Shown here piece by piece: positions 7,588 to 14,924 of a stretch of DNA of 64,000 bases. A program made the position numbers and the translations under genes. The stretch's first letter is position 1. Each line of letters starts with the position of its first letter. The stretch is from Yunchengibacter salinarum (GTDB lineage Bacteria > Pseudomonadota > Alphaproteobacteria > Sphingomonadales > Kordiimonadaceae). The stretch spans positions 248,001 through 312,000 of the forward strand of contig NZ_JBBJLN010000001.1 of the NCBI RefSeq assembly GCF_037658235.1, written 5' to 3'. Below the pieces are notes generated by a model that saw only the letters and a list, made by a program, of their open reading frames with translations, searched no databases and had not been told where the DNA came from.

Positions 7588-9599
7588 CCATGCGCCCCTT
7601 CACAAGGCTGCTTGTGGCCAATCGCGGCGAGATCGCGGCGCGCGTGATCCGCACCGCCCGCGATGAAGGCTATGAGACAGTGGCCGTGCACAGCGATCTG
7701 GAACCCGATGCGCCCCATGTGGCCCTGGCCGATCAGGCCGTTTGCATCGGCCCGGCGGCCCCGGCGGAAAGCTATCTGAACCAGGCGGCCCTGATCGCGG
7801 CGGCCCGCGCCACCGGGGCGGATGCCGTGCATCCCGGCTATGGTTTTCTGTCGGAAAACGCCGATTTTGCCGAAGCGGTGGACGCCGCCGGGCTGGTCTG
7901 GGTCGGGCCCACGGCGGAGTCCATCCGCCTGATGGGGGACAAGGCCGCCGCCAAACAGGCCATGGCGGCGGCGGGCGTGCCGCTGCTGCCGGGTTATGAC
8001 GGCGCCGACCAGAGCCATGAAACCCTGACCGCACAAGCCCGGCGCATCGGCTTTCCCCTGATGGTCAAGGCTGTGGCCGGGGGCGGTGGCCGGGGTATGC
8101 GGCTTGTGACCGGGGCCGACGCCCTTCCCCATGCCCTGGACAGCGCCCGGCGGGAGGCGGAAAGCGCCTTTGGCGACGGGCGCCTGATCCTGGAACGAGC
8201 GGTGGCGAAGGCGCGCCATGTGGAAGTGCAGATACTGGGCGACGGCACGGGCCGGGTGCTGCATCTGCATGAGCGGGACTGTTCCCTGCAACGCCGCCAT
8301 CAGAAAGTGATCGAGGAAGCGCCCGCCCCCGGCCTGCCGGATGCAAGCCGCGCCGCCCTGCTGGATGCCGCCATCAAGGCGGGGGAAGCGGTGCGCTATC
8401 GCGGCGCGGGCACGGTGGAATTTCTGTATGATCCGGCGGAAGACCGCATCGCCTTTCTGGAAATGAACACCCGCCTGCAAGTGGAGCACCCGGTGACGGA
8501 GGCGATCACCGGGCTCGATCTGGTGGCCTGCCAACTGGCGGTGGCATCGGGCGCGGGGCTGCCGGTGACACAGGATGATGTGCGGCTTGACGGCCACGCG
8601 GTGGAAGCCCGGCTTTATGCCGAAGACCCGACCCGCGACTTTCAGGGGGGCGGCGGGCCAGTGCCGCTGTTCAACCCGCCCGCCGGGCCGGGCATCCGCG
8701 TGGATGCGGGCATCGCCAGCGGCGGCACGGTGCCCACCGCCTATGATCCCATGATGGCCAAGATCATCGCCCATGGCCGCGACCGAGCCGAAGCCCTGCG
8801 GCGGCTGAACCGCGCCCTGGGCGATCTGGTGCTACTGGGGCCCGCCAGCAATCTGGCCTTTCTGCGGCGGTTGCTGTTGTTGAAGGACATGGCCGAAGGC
8901 ACGCCGCACACCGGCCTGATCGCCGACCATATGGCGCCCTTGACCGCCCCCGACCCGAACCGGCAATCTTCCCTGCTGGCACTGGCCGCCCTGCTGGCGC
9001 TGGACTGGGCGCCGGATGACCCGCTGTCCGGCTTTGGCGGCCTTGCCGGCCCCGGTTTCACCCTGGCACTGGCGGAAGGGGACCATATCCATGTGCTGGG
9101 CGTGGCGCCGCACGGAAATGGTTTTACCCTGACCCTGCCGGATGGCCGCGCGCATGACCTTAGGGCGCTTTCCCGCCACGGTAACGCGCTGGAAGCGCGG
9201 CTGGATGGCGCGCGGCTGACCGGCGCCGGGCATCGGGTGGCGGACCCCGGCGGCGGCGAAACGCTCCATGTCTGGACGCGGGGCGATCATCGGCGCTACC
9301 GGGACATCAGCCGCCGACCGGCTGAAGGCGACCGGGCGGCAAACGGCGCGCTGACCGCCCCCATGACGGGCACTGTCACCGCGATCCATGCCGAAAACGG
9401 CGCCGCGCTGACAAAGGGCGATGCGGTGCTGACACTGGAAGCCATGAAGATGGAACACACCCTGACCGCCCCGCTGGACGGCATACTGCACGACCTGACC
9501 GCCCGCGCCGGGGATCAGGTCGCGGGCGGGCATGTGCTGGCCCGCATCGTGGCGGCGACGGACCCGGAAACCTCCACCAGGGAGCCCACCCATGAATGA
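7584..9599 (+). CDS. Acyl-CoA carboxylase alpha subunit: biotin carboxylase + biotin carrier (AtuF-like)
   Basis: The 671-residue subunit makes carboxybiotin from ATP and bicarbonate. It starts with the biotin carboxylase N-domain (RLLVANRGEIAARVIRTARD), followed by an ATP-grasp domain with the glycine-rich KAVAGGGGRGMRLV and the active-site loop EMNTRLQVEHPVTE near residue 295. A middle domain follows, then a C-terminal biotinyl domain with EAMKMEHTL, whose central lysine (about residue 622) receives biotin. Length fits the methylcrotonyl/geranyl-CoA carboxylase alpha subunits. It is coupled by ATGA to the hydratase and overlaps the BKACE start by 8 nt, so all five plus-strand genes are probably one transcript. 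Confidence 0.9.
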   Translation: MTMRPFTRLLVANRGEIAARVIRTARDEGYETVAVHSDLEPDAPHVALADQAVCIGPAAPAESYLNQAALIAAARATGADAVHPGYGFLSENADFAEAVDAAGLVWVGPTAESIRLMGDKAAAKQAMAAAGVPLLPGYDGADQSHETLTAQARRIGFPLMVKAVAGGGGRGMRLVTGADALPHALDSARREAESAFGDGRLILERAVAKARHVEVQILGDGTGRVLHLHERDCSLQRRHQKVIEEAPAPGLPDASRAALLDAAIKAGEAVRYRGAGTVEFLYDPAEDRIAFLEMNTRLQVEHPVTEAITGLDLVACQLAVASGAGLPVTQDDVRLDGHAVEARLYAEDPTRDFQGGGGPVPLFNPPAGPGIRVDAGIASGGTVPTAYDPMMAKIIAHGRDRAEALRRLNRALGDLVLLGPASNLAFLRRLLLLKDMAEGTPHTGLIADHMAPLTAPDPNRQSSLLALAALLALDWAPDDPLSGFGGLAGPGFTLALAEGDHIHVLGVAPHGNGFTLTLPDGRAHDLRALSRHGNALEARLDGARLTGAGHRVADPGGGETLHVWTRGDHRRYRDISRRPAEGDRAANGALTAPMTGTVTAIHAENGAALTKGDAVLTLEAMKMEHTLTAPLDGILHDLTARAGDQVAGGHVLARIVAATDPETSTREPTHE

Positions 9600-10500
9600 C
9601 AACACACCTGACGACATGAGCGACACCCCACATGATCGGGCCATCGTCACCTGCGCGCTGACGGGCGTGCTGACCGACCCGGAAAAGCATCCGGTACCGG
9701 TCACACCCAAGGAAATGGCCAGCGAAGCCCGCGCCGCTTTCGAGGCGGGCGCCAGCATCATGCATGTGCATTATCGGGATCAGCGACCCGGCAAGGGACA
9801 CCTACCCAGCTTCGACCCGGCCATTGCCGCCGAGATCAATGACGCCATCCGGGATGCCTGCCCCGGCGTGCTTATCAACATGACCACCGGCGTGCCCGGC
9901 AATGATTACGGCCATGTGCTGGACTATCTGAAGGCGTGCAGGCCGGAAATGGCGGCCTGCAATGCGGGCAGCCTGAATTATCTGAAAACCCGCCGGAACG
10001 GCGAGTGGGCCTGGCCGCCCATGCTGTTCGACAATCCGGTGGACAAGGTGAAAGCCTTTGTGGACGTAATGCGCGACCACCAGATCGTGCCGGAATTCGA
10101 ATGTTTCGATCTGGGCATTGTGCGCAGCGTGGGGCTGTATATGGAAAACGGCATGGTGCCCCATGCGGATTACAATTTCGTCATGGGGGTGGCCAGCGGT
10201 ATGCCCGCCGATGCGGACCTGCTGCCGCTGCTGATCCGCTATCACCGGGCGGGCGAACCCTGGGCCGCCACCGTGATCGGGCGGCAGGAAATCTGGGACG
10301 TCCACCGCCGGGCCGCGGAACTGGGCGGCAATCTGCGCACCGGGCTGGAAGACAGCTTCTATCTGCCATCAGGCGAAAAGGCCCGCAGCAATGGCGAGAT
10401 GATCGCCGCCCTGGTGGCCATGGCGGAGGAAACGGGCCGCACCATTGCCAGCCCGGACGAAACCCGCGCCCGGATCAACGCCCTGAAAATAACGGGGTGA
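9592..10500 (+). CDS. BKACE family beta-keto acid cleavage enzyme (DUF849)
   Basis: The 302-residue TIM-barrel protein matches the 3-keto-5-aminohexanoate cleavage enzyme family. It begins AIVTCALTGVLTDPEKHPVP and has the metal-binding HVHYRDQRPGKGHL segment near residue 60; further on are NMTTGVPG, PEFECFDLGIV and GGNLRTGLEDSFYLP. Family members react a beta-keto acid with acetyl-CoA to give acetoacetate and a shortened acyl-CoA, using a divalent metal. The start at 9592 has GGGAG upstream and overlaps the carboxylase alpha gene by 8 nt. Its place as the last gene of a terpene-type operon is unusual; it may supply the chain-shortening step after carboxylation and hydration. The substrate is unknown. 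Confidence 0.87.
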   Translation: MNDNTPDDMSDTPHDRAIVTCALTGVLTDPEKHPVPVTPKEMASEARAAFEAGASIMHVHYRDQRPGKGHLPSFDPAIAAEINDAIRDACPGVLINMTTGVPGNDYGHVLDYLKACRPEMAACNAGSLNYLKTRRNGEWAWPPMLFDNPVDKVKAFVDVMRDHQIVPEFECFDLGIVRSVGLYMENGMVPHADYNFVMGVASGMPADADLLPLLIRYHRAGEPWAATVIGRQEIWDVHRRAAELGGNLRTGLEDSFYLPSGEKARSNGEMIAALVAMAEETGRTIASPDETRARINALKITG

Positions 10501-10508
10501 TCACCCCC
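10495..10508. terminator. Short palindrome between convergent genes
   Basis: GGGGTGATCACCCC spans the BKACE stop and the gap to the convergent outer-membrane gene. It is self-complementary, but there is no clear U-tract on the plus strand, so a role in ending either transcript is uncertain. Confidence 0.25.
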
Positions 10509-10509
10509 C

Positions 10510-11124
10510 TTAGAACCGCACGATGAACCCGGCGGACAGGGACCACTGATCCACCGACAGGTCCAGGCCATCGGTGTTCACGTCGGACGAAATGAAGCGC
10601 CCCACGCCGCGCAGGGAAACCAGCGGCAGGATGCCGTATTCCACCCCCAGGCCCAGCCGCGTGGCGGTGGAACTGTCGCGTTCCTCGAACCCGCCATCGC
10701 GCACCAGCACCCTGGCGTCCCCCAGGCCGAGCGTGGCGAAGATCAGCGCGTCTTCAAAAGCGATGCCGCCGAGCGCGTCAAAGGCCCATTCGCGCCCGGC
10801 CACGATGTCGCCCACGGACGGGTCCCGCACCACGGCATCGAACTGGTCGATCCGCGCCTCCACCCCGGCCACGATGCCGATGGGCAGATGCAGACGATAG
10901 CCGATCAGGCCGCCATATTTGAGATCGCTGGCATCCAGATTGGGCGTACCGTCGCCCTGTATGTCGATGGAACTGAGCCCCGCTTCCGCCCCCACATAAA
11001 GACCGCCGAAATCGGTGTCCGCCAACACCGGCGACGCGGACAGGACCAGCGCCAGCGCACCGGCCAGAACACCCGCCAGCGGGCGAATGAAAGAGCGGGT
11101 CGGATCGGCTGAAGATCGGGTCAT
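10510..11124 (-). CDS. Small outer-membrane beta-barrel protein
   Basis: The 204-residue protein has a cleavable signal peptide ending ASPVLAD. The mature part alternates polar and apolar residues as in an 8-strand OmpA/OmpW-type barrel (GGLYVGAEAGLSSIDI, YGGLIGYRLHLPIGIVAGVEA, TRLGLGVEYGILPLVSLRGVG) and ends in Phe (LSAGFIVRF), the usual BAM recognition end. GGGAGG lies five nt before the ATG. It is convergent with the catabolic operon and just downstream of two TBDR genes. It could help hydrophobic substrates cross the outer membrane, but nothing in the sequence shows a transport specificity. Confidence 0.8.
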   Translation of the reverse strand: MTRSSADPTRSFIRPLAGVLAGALALVLSASPVLADTDFGGLYVGAEAGLSSIDIQGDGTPNLDASDLKYGGLIGYRLHLPIGIVAGVEARIDQFDAVVRDPSVGDIVAGREWAFDALGGIAFEDALIFATLGLGDARVLVRDGGFEERDSSTATRLGLGVEYGILPLVSLRGVGRFISSDVNTDGLDLSVDQWSLSAGFIVRF

Positions 11125-11169
11125 GGAAGCCTCCCGGACGGGGCACCGACATATCGCTGCCCGTGGTTG

Positions 11170-11199
11170 AAAAAAGGCGGCCCCCGATCAGGGACCGCC
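11170..11199 (-). terminator. Rho-independent terminator after the first large TBDR
   Basis: GGCGG-CCC and GGG-CCGCC (11176-11199) pair with one mismatch around a short loop. On the minus strand the stem is followed by six T (A at 11170-11175). It lies just past the stop of the TBDR gene at 11225. Confidence 0.8.
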
Positions 11200-11224
11200 C
11201 ATGGGTTTCAGGCAGGGCCTGGCA

Positions 11225-14200
11225 TCAGAAACCGAACTGGAACCCGGCATAGATGACCCGTCCACGGGGATCATGGGTGCGGGTTTCGAACCCACCGTCC
11301 CCCAGTACGGGCGGCGGGCGCTGGTCCAGAACATTGACGGCGCCGATATTGAAGTTGGTGCCGTCAGCCATGCCCCATTTGTTGCTCAGGTCATAGCTGT
11401 AGAACAGGTCCACCGTGGTGTGGTCGCCCACCTTCACCAGATCAAGCGGCTGGCTCAGGTCCGGCAGGCCATTGGCCGCCTGCGTGGCGAAGGTGGAATT
11501 GTTGTCATCGATCAGGCGGCCCACATGGCGCACCACCACATTGGCCATGTGCCGCTCATTGACCCAGCTCACATTGGCCTGGCCCCGGAATTCCGGGATC
11601 GGATCGCCGAAGGTGTCCCGGTTGCGGAAGCCCGCCAGATCCACCCCTTCACCGCCGCCGAAATTGGGCAGATTGTAGCTTTCCACCCAGGTCATGGAGC
11701 CGCCAATGGTGAAGGTGCCCGCATCCGTGTCGAACACATAATCGGCTTTCACATCGATGCCCTGGGTATTGATGAAGGCGGCATTTTCAAACTGGTTGTT
11801 GATGGCGATGATGCCGCCGGACGACGGGTCCAGGAAGACCTGGCTGCCGATCAGGGATGTTTCGCCGCCGAGCAGCGCCCGGTTCACCAGCTCCTGTGCC
11901 GATTCCTGGATGATCACATCCCGGAATTCGAAGCGCCAGCCGTTCACGTCGAAGGTGAAGCCGTTAAAGGGCTTCCAGGTGAAGCCGGCGGTGAAGGTGT
12001 CCGCCGTCTCCGGGCTCAGATCCTCCCGCCCCGTGGTGCGGATGGCGATAAAGGGGGCGGCATCGCTGCGCGGATCGTTCACGCTGTTCAGGCTGGTCTG
12101 GTTGCCGAACTGCTGGAACACGCTGGGCGCCCGGAAGCTGGACGACCATGTGGCCCTGAGCGAAAGATCCGGCGTCGGGTTATAAAGCAGGCTCACCTTG
12201 GGGTCGAGCGTGTCACCCACGCTGCCGCCATAATCCTCATAGCGCAGCGCGCCGGTCAGCTCCAGATCCTCCGTGATGGGGAACAGAAGCTCGCCGAAAA
12301 AGGCATAGACATCCCGGCTGTCGTCAAAGTCCCGCGCGCCCTGCACAAAGAGGAAATTGTCGTTATTGGTGTTTTCGTCATAGTCATAGGCCAGCCGCTC
12401 ATCCCGATACTGGAAGCCGAACGCCGCCGAAACCGTGCCGCCCGGCCCTTCGAACAGCTCACCGGTGGTCACCGCGTCCCAGACGCTGATGGTGCTGTCG
12501 ATATCGATGCTCACCGTGCCCATGATCCAGTTCATGATATCGTCGGAATTGCGCACATTGGTGGTGACGGGCGCGCCGTCCGGCCCGATGATCGGGTTGA
12601 AGCCATCATCCAGCACCGGCACCACGGCATTTTCATCCCCCACCAGGCCGCTGCCGAAGGGGTTGAAGAATTCGCAGCCCTGGGTGCCGGGAATAATCGC
12701 GTCCGGCGCGCAGTTCGGCCCGCCAAAGCCCTGAAGGGCCAGGAAGAAGCGGCTTGCAACGCCGTCCCCCACATCGAAGTTGAAATCATTTTCCGCCCGC
12801 ACGACGGACAGGTCATAGGTCCAGCTTCCGCTCAGGTCACCCTTCACGCCGCCCATCGCCCGCCAGGTGTCGCTGTTATGGTTGGACGGGTTGGGGTTAT
12901 TGGGATCATTGGTGAAGTTGGACCCTGGCGTGCGCCCGGCCCACAGCACATCCGTGCGGAAGGTGTTGAACGGATTGTTGGCCGCGATCGGCACGGTCTG
13001 GGTGATGGGGAAGTTGGAGTTGCCCCGCGTGGTGCGGTTTCTGGCGAAGGAGAAGCTGCCATAAATGGTGGCCTGATCGGTCACGTCCGCCTCGAACTGG
13101 GCATAGCCCTGCAAGCGTTCCTCATCCGGGACCAGATCGAACTGATTGTTGAAGTCATAGCCGCAGCGGCCCACCTGGGTGGTGGAGCCATCCAGCGGAT
13201 TGGTGAAGGTTTCCGTCAGCGGCACCACATCGTCAAACTGCTCGGCTGCGGCGGCACAGTTCGGGTCCGGGAAGAAGGGCGTGGCGGCGCCGTCCGGCGC
13301 GCCCGGATTGGCAAAGCTCAGCATGTTGCCGGTGATCGGCACGGGAAATGCGCCGCTGGCATTGAGCTGCTGCGCCACCGCATCGGCCAGGCTGACACCA
13401 TCCGCCACCAGATTCGGGTCGGAGAAGATGGCATTGTACACCTGTGCCGAAAGCGCATCGGCAATGCCGTCCGCGCCGAGGGAAATCGGCCCGTCCCCCA
13501 GCCCCAGCGCCTGGGCCACCGGCCCCGGAATGAAGGCCACGCCTTCGCCATTGGCGGGGTTGGGCGGGCGGAAGCCCCCCGCCTGCCCCGCGGGCGGAAC
13601 CCCCGGAAGGCCGGTCAGCCCCTGAATGTTCGGGAAGGGAATCTGTGGCGGCGAGGGATTGGTGGTCACGCCCAGTTGCGCCAGTTGATCCGGCACCGGC
13701 GGCGCCGGAAAACCGGACGGCAGCGCATTGGTGAAATCGGGCTGGACCTGATCGAACAGGGACAGGAAGGCGATGGTGTCTGTCAGATTGTCGCCAAGTG
13801 GCACGGTGGGCAGAATGAAGGTGCCCGGCAGGCCGGTGGTGGTGGAGATGGACACATTCTGCGCCAGCGCCTCTTCCGAGCGCAGGTCCCGGTCCCGCTG
13901 GGACAGGTTGGAGCGATCCATATAATTGACCGCCGCCATCACGCTGACCCGATCGGACTGCCAGCCGGTGATGGCGCCCACGGTGATATCCCGCTGGTCG
14001 GTGCCGTCCACATGCTTGACCTCACCGGTCACTTCGAAACCTTCAAAGTCATCGCGGGTCTTGAAGTTGACCACACCCGCCACGGCATCGGAGCCATAGA
14101 GCGGCCCGGCCCCGTCCTTCAGGACTTCCACGCTTTCCACCGCGATGGGCGGCACCAGCGAAGCGGTATCCACGAAGCCCACGCCGCCATCGGTCTGCGA

Positions 14201-14602
14201 GCCGGATACCACGGTGCGCTTGCCGTTCAGGATCACCAGCGTGGATGCCACACCCAGGCCCCGCAGGTTGATGTTGCTCGTCCCCGTGGAGACGTTCTGT
14301 GTGGTGGCATCCGGGTTGTTCTGCGCACCATTGTTGATGTTCAGATTATTGGCGAATTCCGCGATGCGGGTCACGCCGGCCATTTCCAGGTCATTCCGGC
14401 TGGTCACATCGATGGGGCTGGCCGTGCTGGCTTGCGAGCGGCGCTTGATATAGGACCCGGTGACGGAGATTTCCTCCACCACCAGCATGTCGTCCCCGCC
14501 CTCCTCATCGGTGGACTGGGCGTGAACACCGCCGGACAGGGCTGCGACAGACAGCACCCCGACAGAGGCAAGAGCGGTACTCGCCTTCAAGGCAAACTTC
14601 AT
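11225..14602 (-). CDS. TonB-dependent receptor, large, with an extra Pro/Gly/Asn-rich insert
   Basis: This 1125-residue outer-membrane active transporter has a signal peptide ending GGVHAQ, a TonB-box-like stretch VEEISVTGSYI, and a plug domain with NLRGLGVASTLVILNGKR and LKDGAGPLYGSDAVAGVVNF. The barrel ends in Phe (GFQFGF). Compared with the neighbouring paralogue at 14925 it is about 200 residues longer. The extra length is largely a segment around residues 295-450, rich in Pro, Gly and Ala with few charges, probably a long extracellular loop. The start follows GGGAGGG by a normal distance. The Asn-rich plug resembles carbohydrate or hydrophobic-compound receptors of oligotrophic alphaproteobacteria. 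Proximity to the catabolic island hints at uptake of its substrate, but this is not shown. Confidence 0.92.
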   Translation of the reverse strand: MKFALKASTALASVGVLSVAALSGGVHAQSTDEEGGDDMLVVEEISVTGSYIKRRSQASTASPIDVTSRNDLEMAGVTRIAEFANNLNINNGAQNNPDATTQNVSTGTSNINLRGLGVASTLVILNGKRTVVSGSQTDGGVGFVDTASLVPPIAVESVEVLKDGAGPLYGSDAVAGVVNFKTRDDFEGFEVTGEVKHVDGTDQRDITVGAITGWQSDRVSVMAAVNYMDRSNLSQRDRDLRSEEALAQNVSISTTTGLPGTFILPTVPLGDNLTDTIAFLSLFDQVQPDFTNALPSGFPAPPVPDQLAQLGVTTNPSPPQIPFPNIQGLTGLPGVPPAGQAGGFRPPNPANGEGVAFIPGPVAQALGLGDGPISLGADGIADALSAQVYNAIFSDPNLVADGVSLADAVAQQLNASGAFPVPITGNMLSFANPGAPDGAATPFFPDPNCAAAAEQFDDVVPLTETFTNPLDGSTTQVGRCGYDFNNQFDLVPDEERLQGYAQFEADVTDQATIYGSFSFARNRTTRGNSNFPITQTVPIAANNPFNTFRTDVLWAGRTPGSNFTNDPNNPNPSNHNSDTWRAMGGVKGDLSGSWTYDLSVVRAENDFNFDVGDGVASRFFLALQGFGGPNCAPDAIIPGTQGCEFFNPFGSGLVGDENAVVPVLDDGFNPIIGPDGAPVTTNVRNSDDIMNWIMGTVSIDIDSTISVWDAVTTGELFEGPGGTVSAAFGFQYRDERLAYDYDENTNNDNFLFVQGARDFDDSRDVYAFFGELLFPITEDLELTGALRYEDYGGSVGDTLDPKVSLLYNPTPDLSLRATWSSSFRAPSVFQQFGNQTSLNSVNDPRSDAAPFIAIRTTGREDLSPETADTFTAGFTWKPFNGFTFDVNGWRFEFRDVIIQESAQELVNRALLGGETSLIGSQVFLDPSSGGIIAINNQFENAAFINTQGIDVKADYVFDTDAGTFTIGGSMTWVESYNLPNFGGGEGVDLAGFRNRDTFGDPIPEFRGQANVSWVNERHMANVVVRHVGRLIDDNNSTFATQAANGLPDLSQPLDLVKVGDHTTVDLFYSYDLSNKWGMADGTNFNIGAVNVLDQRPPPVLGDGGFETRTHDPRGRVIYAGFQFGF

Positions 14603-14693
14603 GGATTTTCCCTCCCTGAGTGAACGGCGACCGGTTTGTTACCCTGACAATCCCATCTCCCCAGACGGATTGTTCGGGCCGGGTTTTTTGCCG

Positions 14694-14736
14694 GTCTTGA
14701 CGCAAGTTTCAAGACGGATCACGAAAAGGTCAAGAC
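14694..14736. promoter_or_regulatory. Three copies of a TCAAGAC half-site upstream of a TBDR
   Basis: GTCTTGAC at 14694-14701, TTCAAGAC at 14708-14715 and GTCAAGAC at 14729-14736: the outer two are exact inverted copies and the middle one is a near copy. They lie about 90-135 nt before the TBDR start at 14602. The spacing suggests a regulator-binding region; the factor is unknown. Confidence 0.45.
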
Positions 14737-14863
14737 AATCCCCATGCCAAAGGGCGAATTTCACAAGACGGTCATGGCCTTGTTGCTCAAAAGGCACGCG
14801 CGGCCACCGACGGATCAGCCCGCACCCCAGGACCGAAACGGCAGGTGCGGGGCGGCGAACACG

Positions 14864-14888
14864 AAAAAGGGCCGCGAACCAACGGCCC
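14864..14888 (-). terminator. Rho-independent terminator after the second large TBDR
   Basis: GGGCCG (14869-14874) pairs exactly with CGGCCC (14883-14888). On the minus strand the stem is followed by five T. It lies about 37 nt after the stop of the gene at 14925. Confidence 0.75.
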
Positions 14889-14924
14889 GCGACCCCCATT
14901 GCCAGCCTGGGGCTGTTTTGCCGA

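Larger units (their letters stand above)
14603..14924. other. Intergenic region between the two large TBDR genes
   Basis: No credible gene. The part nearer 14603 should hold the promoter of the downstream TBDR and contains the repeated half-sites at 14694-14736. The other end holds the terminator of the upstream TBDR (14864-14888). I see no strong sigma-70 promoter. Confidence 0.7.

Noticed and set aside
5536..9599. Reading the plus operon as the leucine (Liu) pathway
   Set aside because: No HMG-CoA lyase or MerR-type LiuR is present, and the divergent TetR, ligase and SDR fit the terpene set better. It stays an alternative, not excluded.
11201..14623. A plus-strand open frame of 1140 codons antisense to the first large TBDR
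   Set aside because: It is the mirror of a GC-rich gene: composition is His/Arg/Gly-biased with no domain, while the minus strand encodes a complete TBDR with a signal peptide and terminator.
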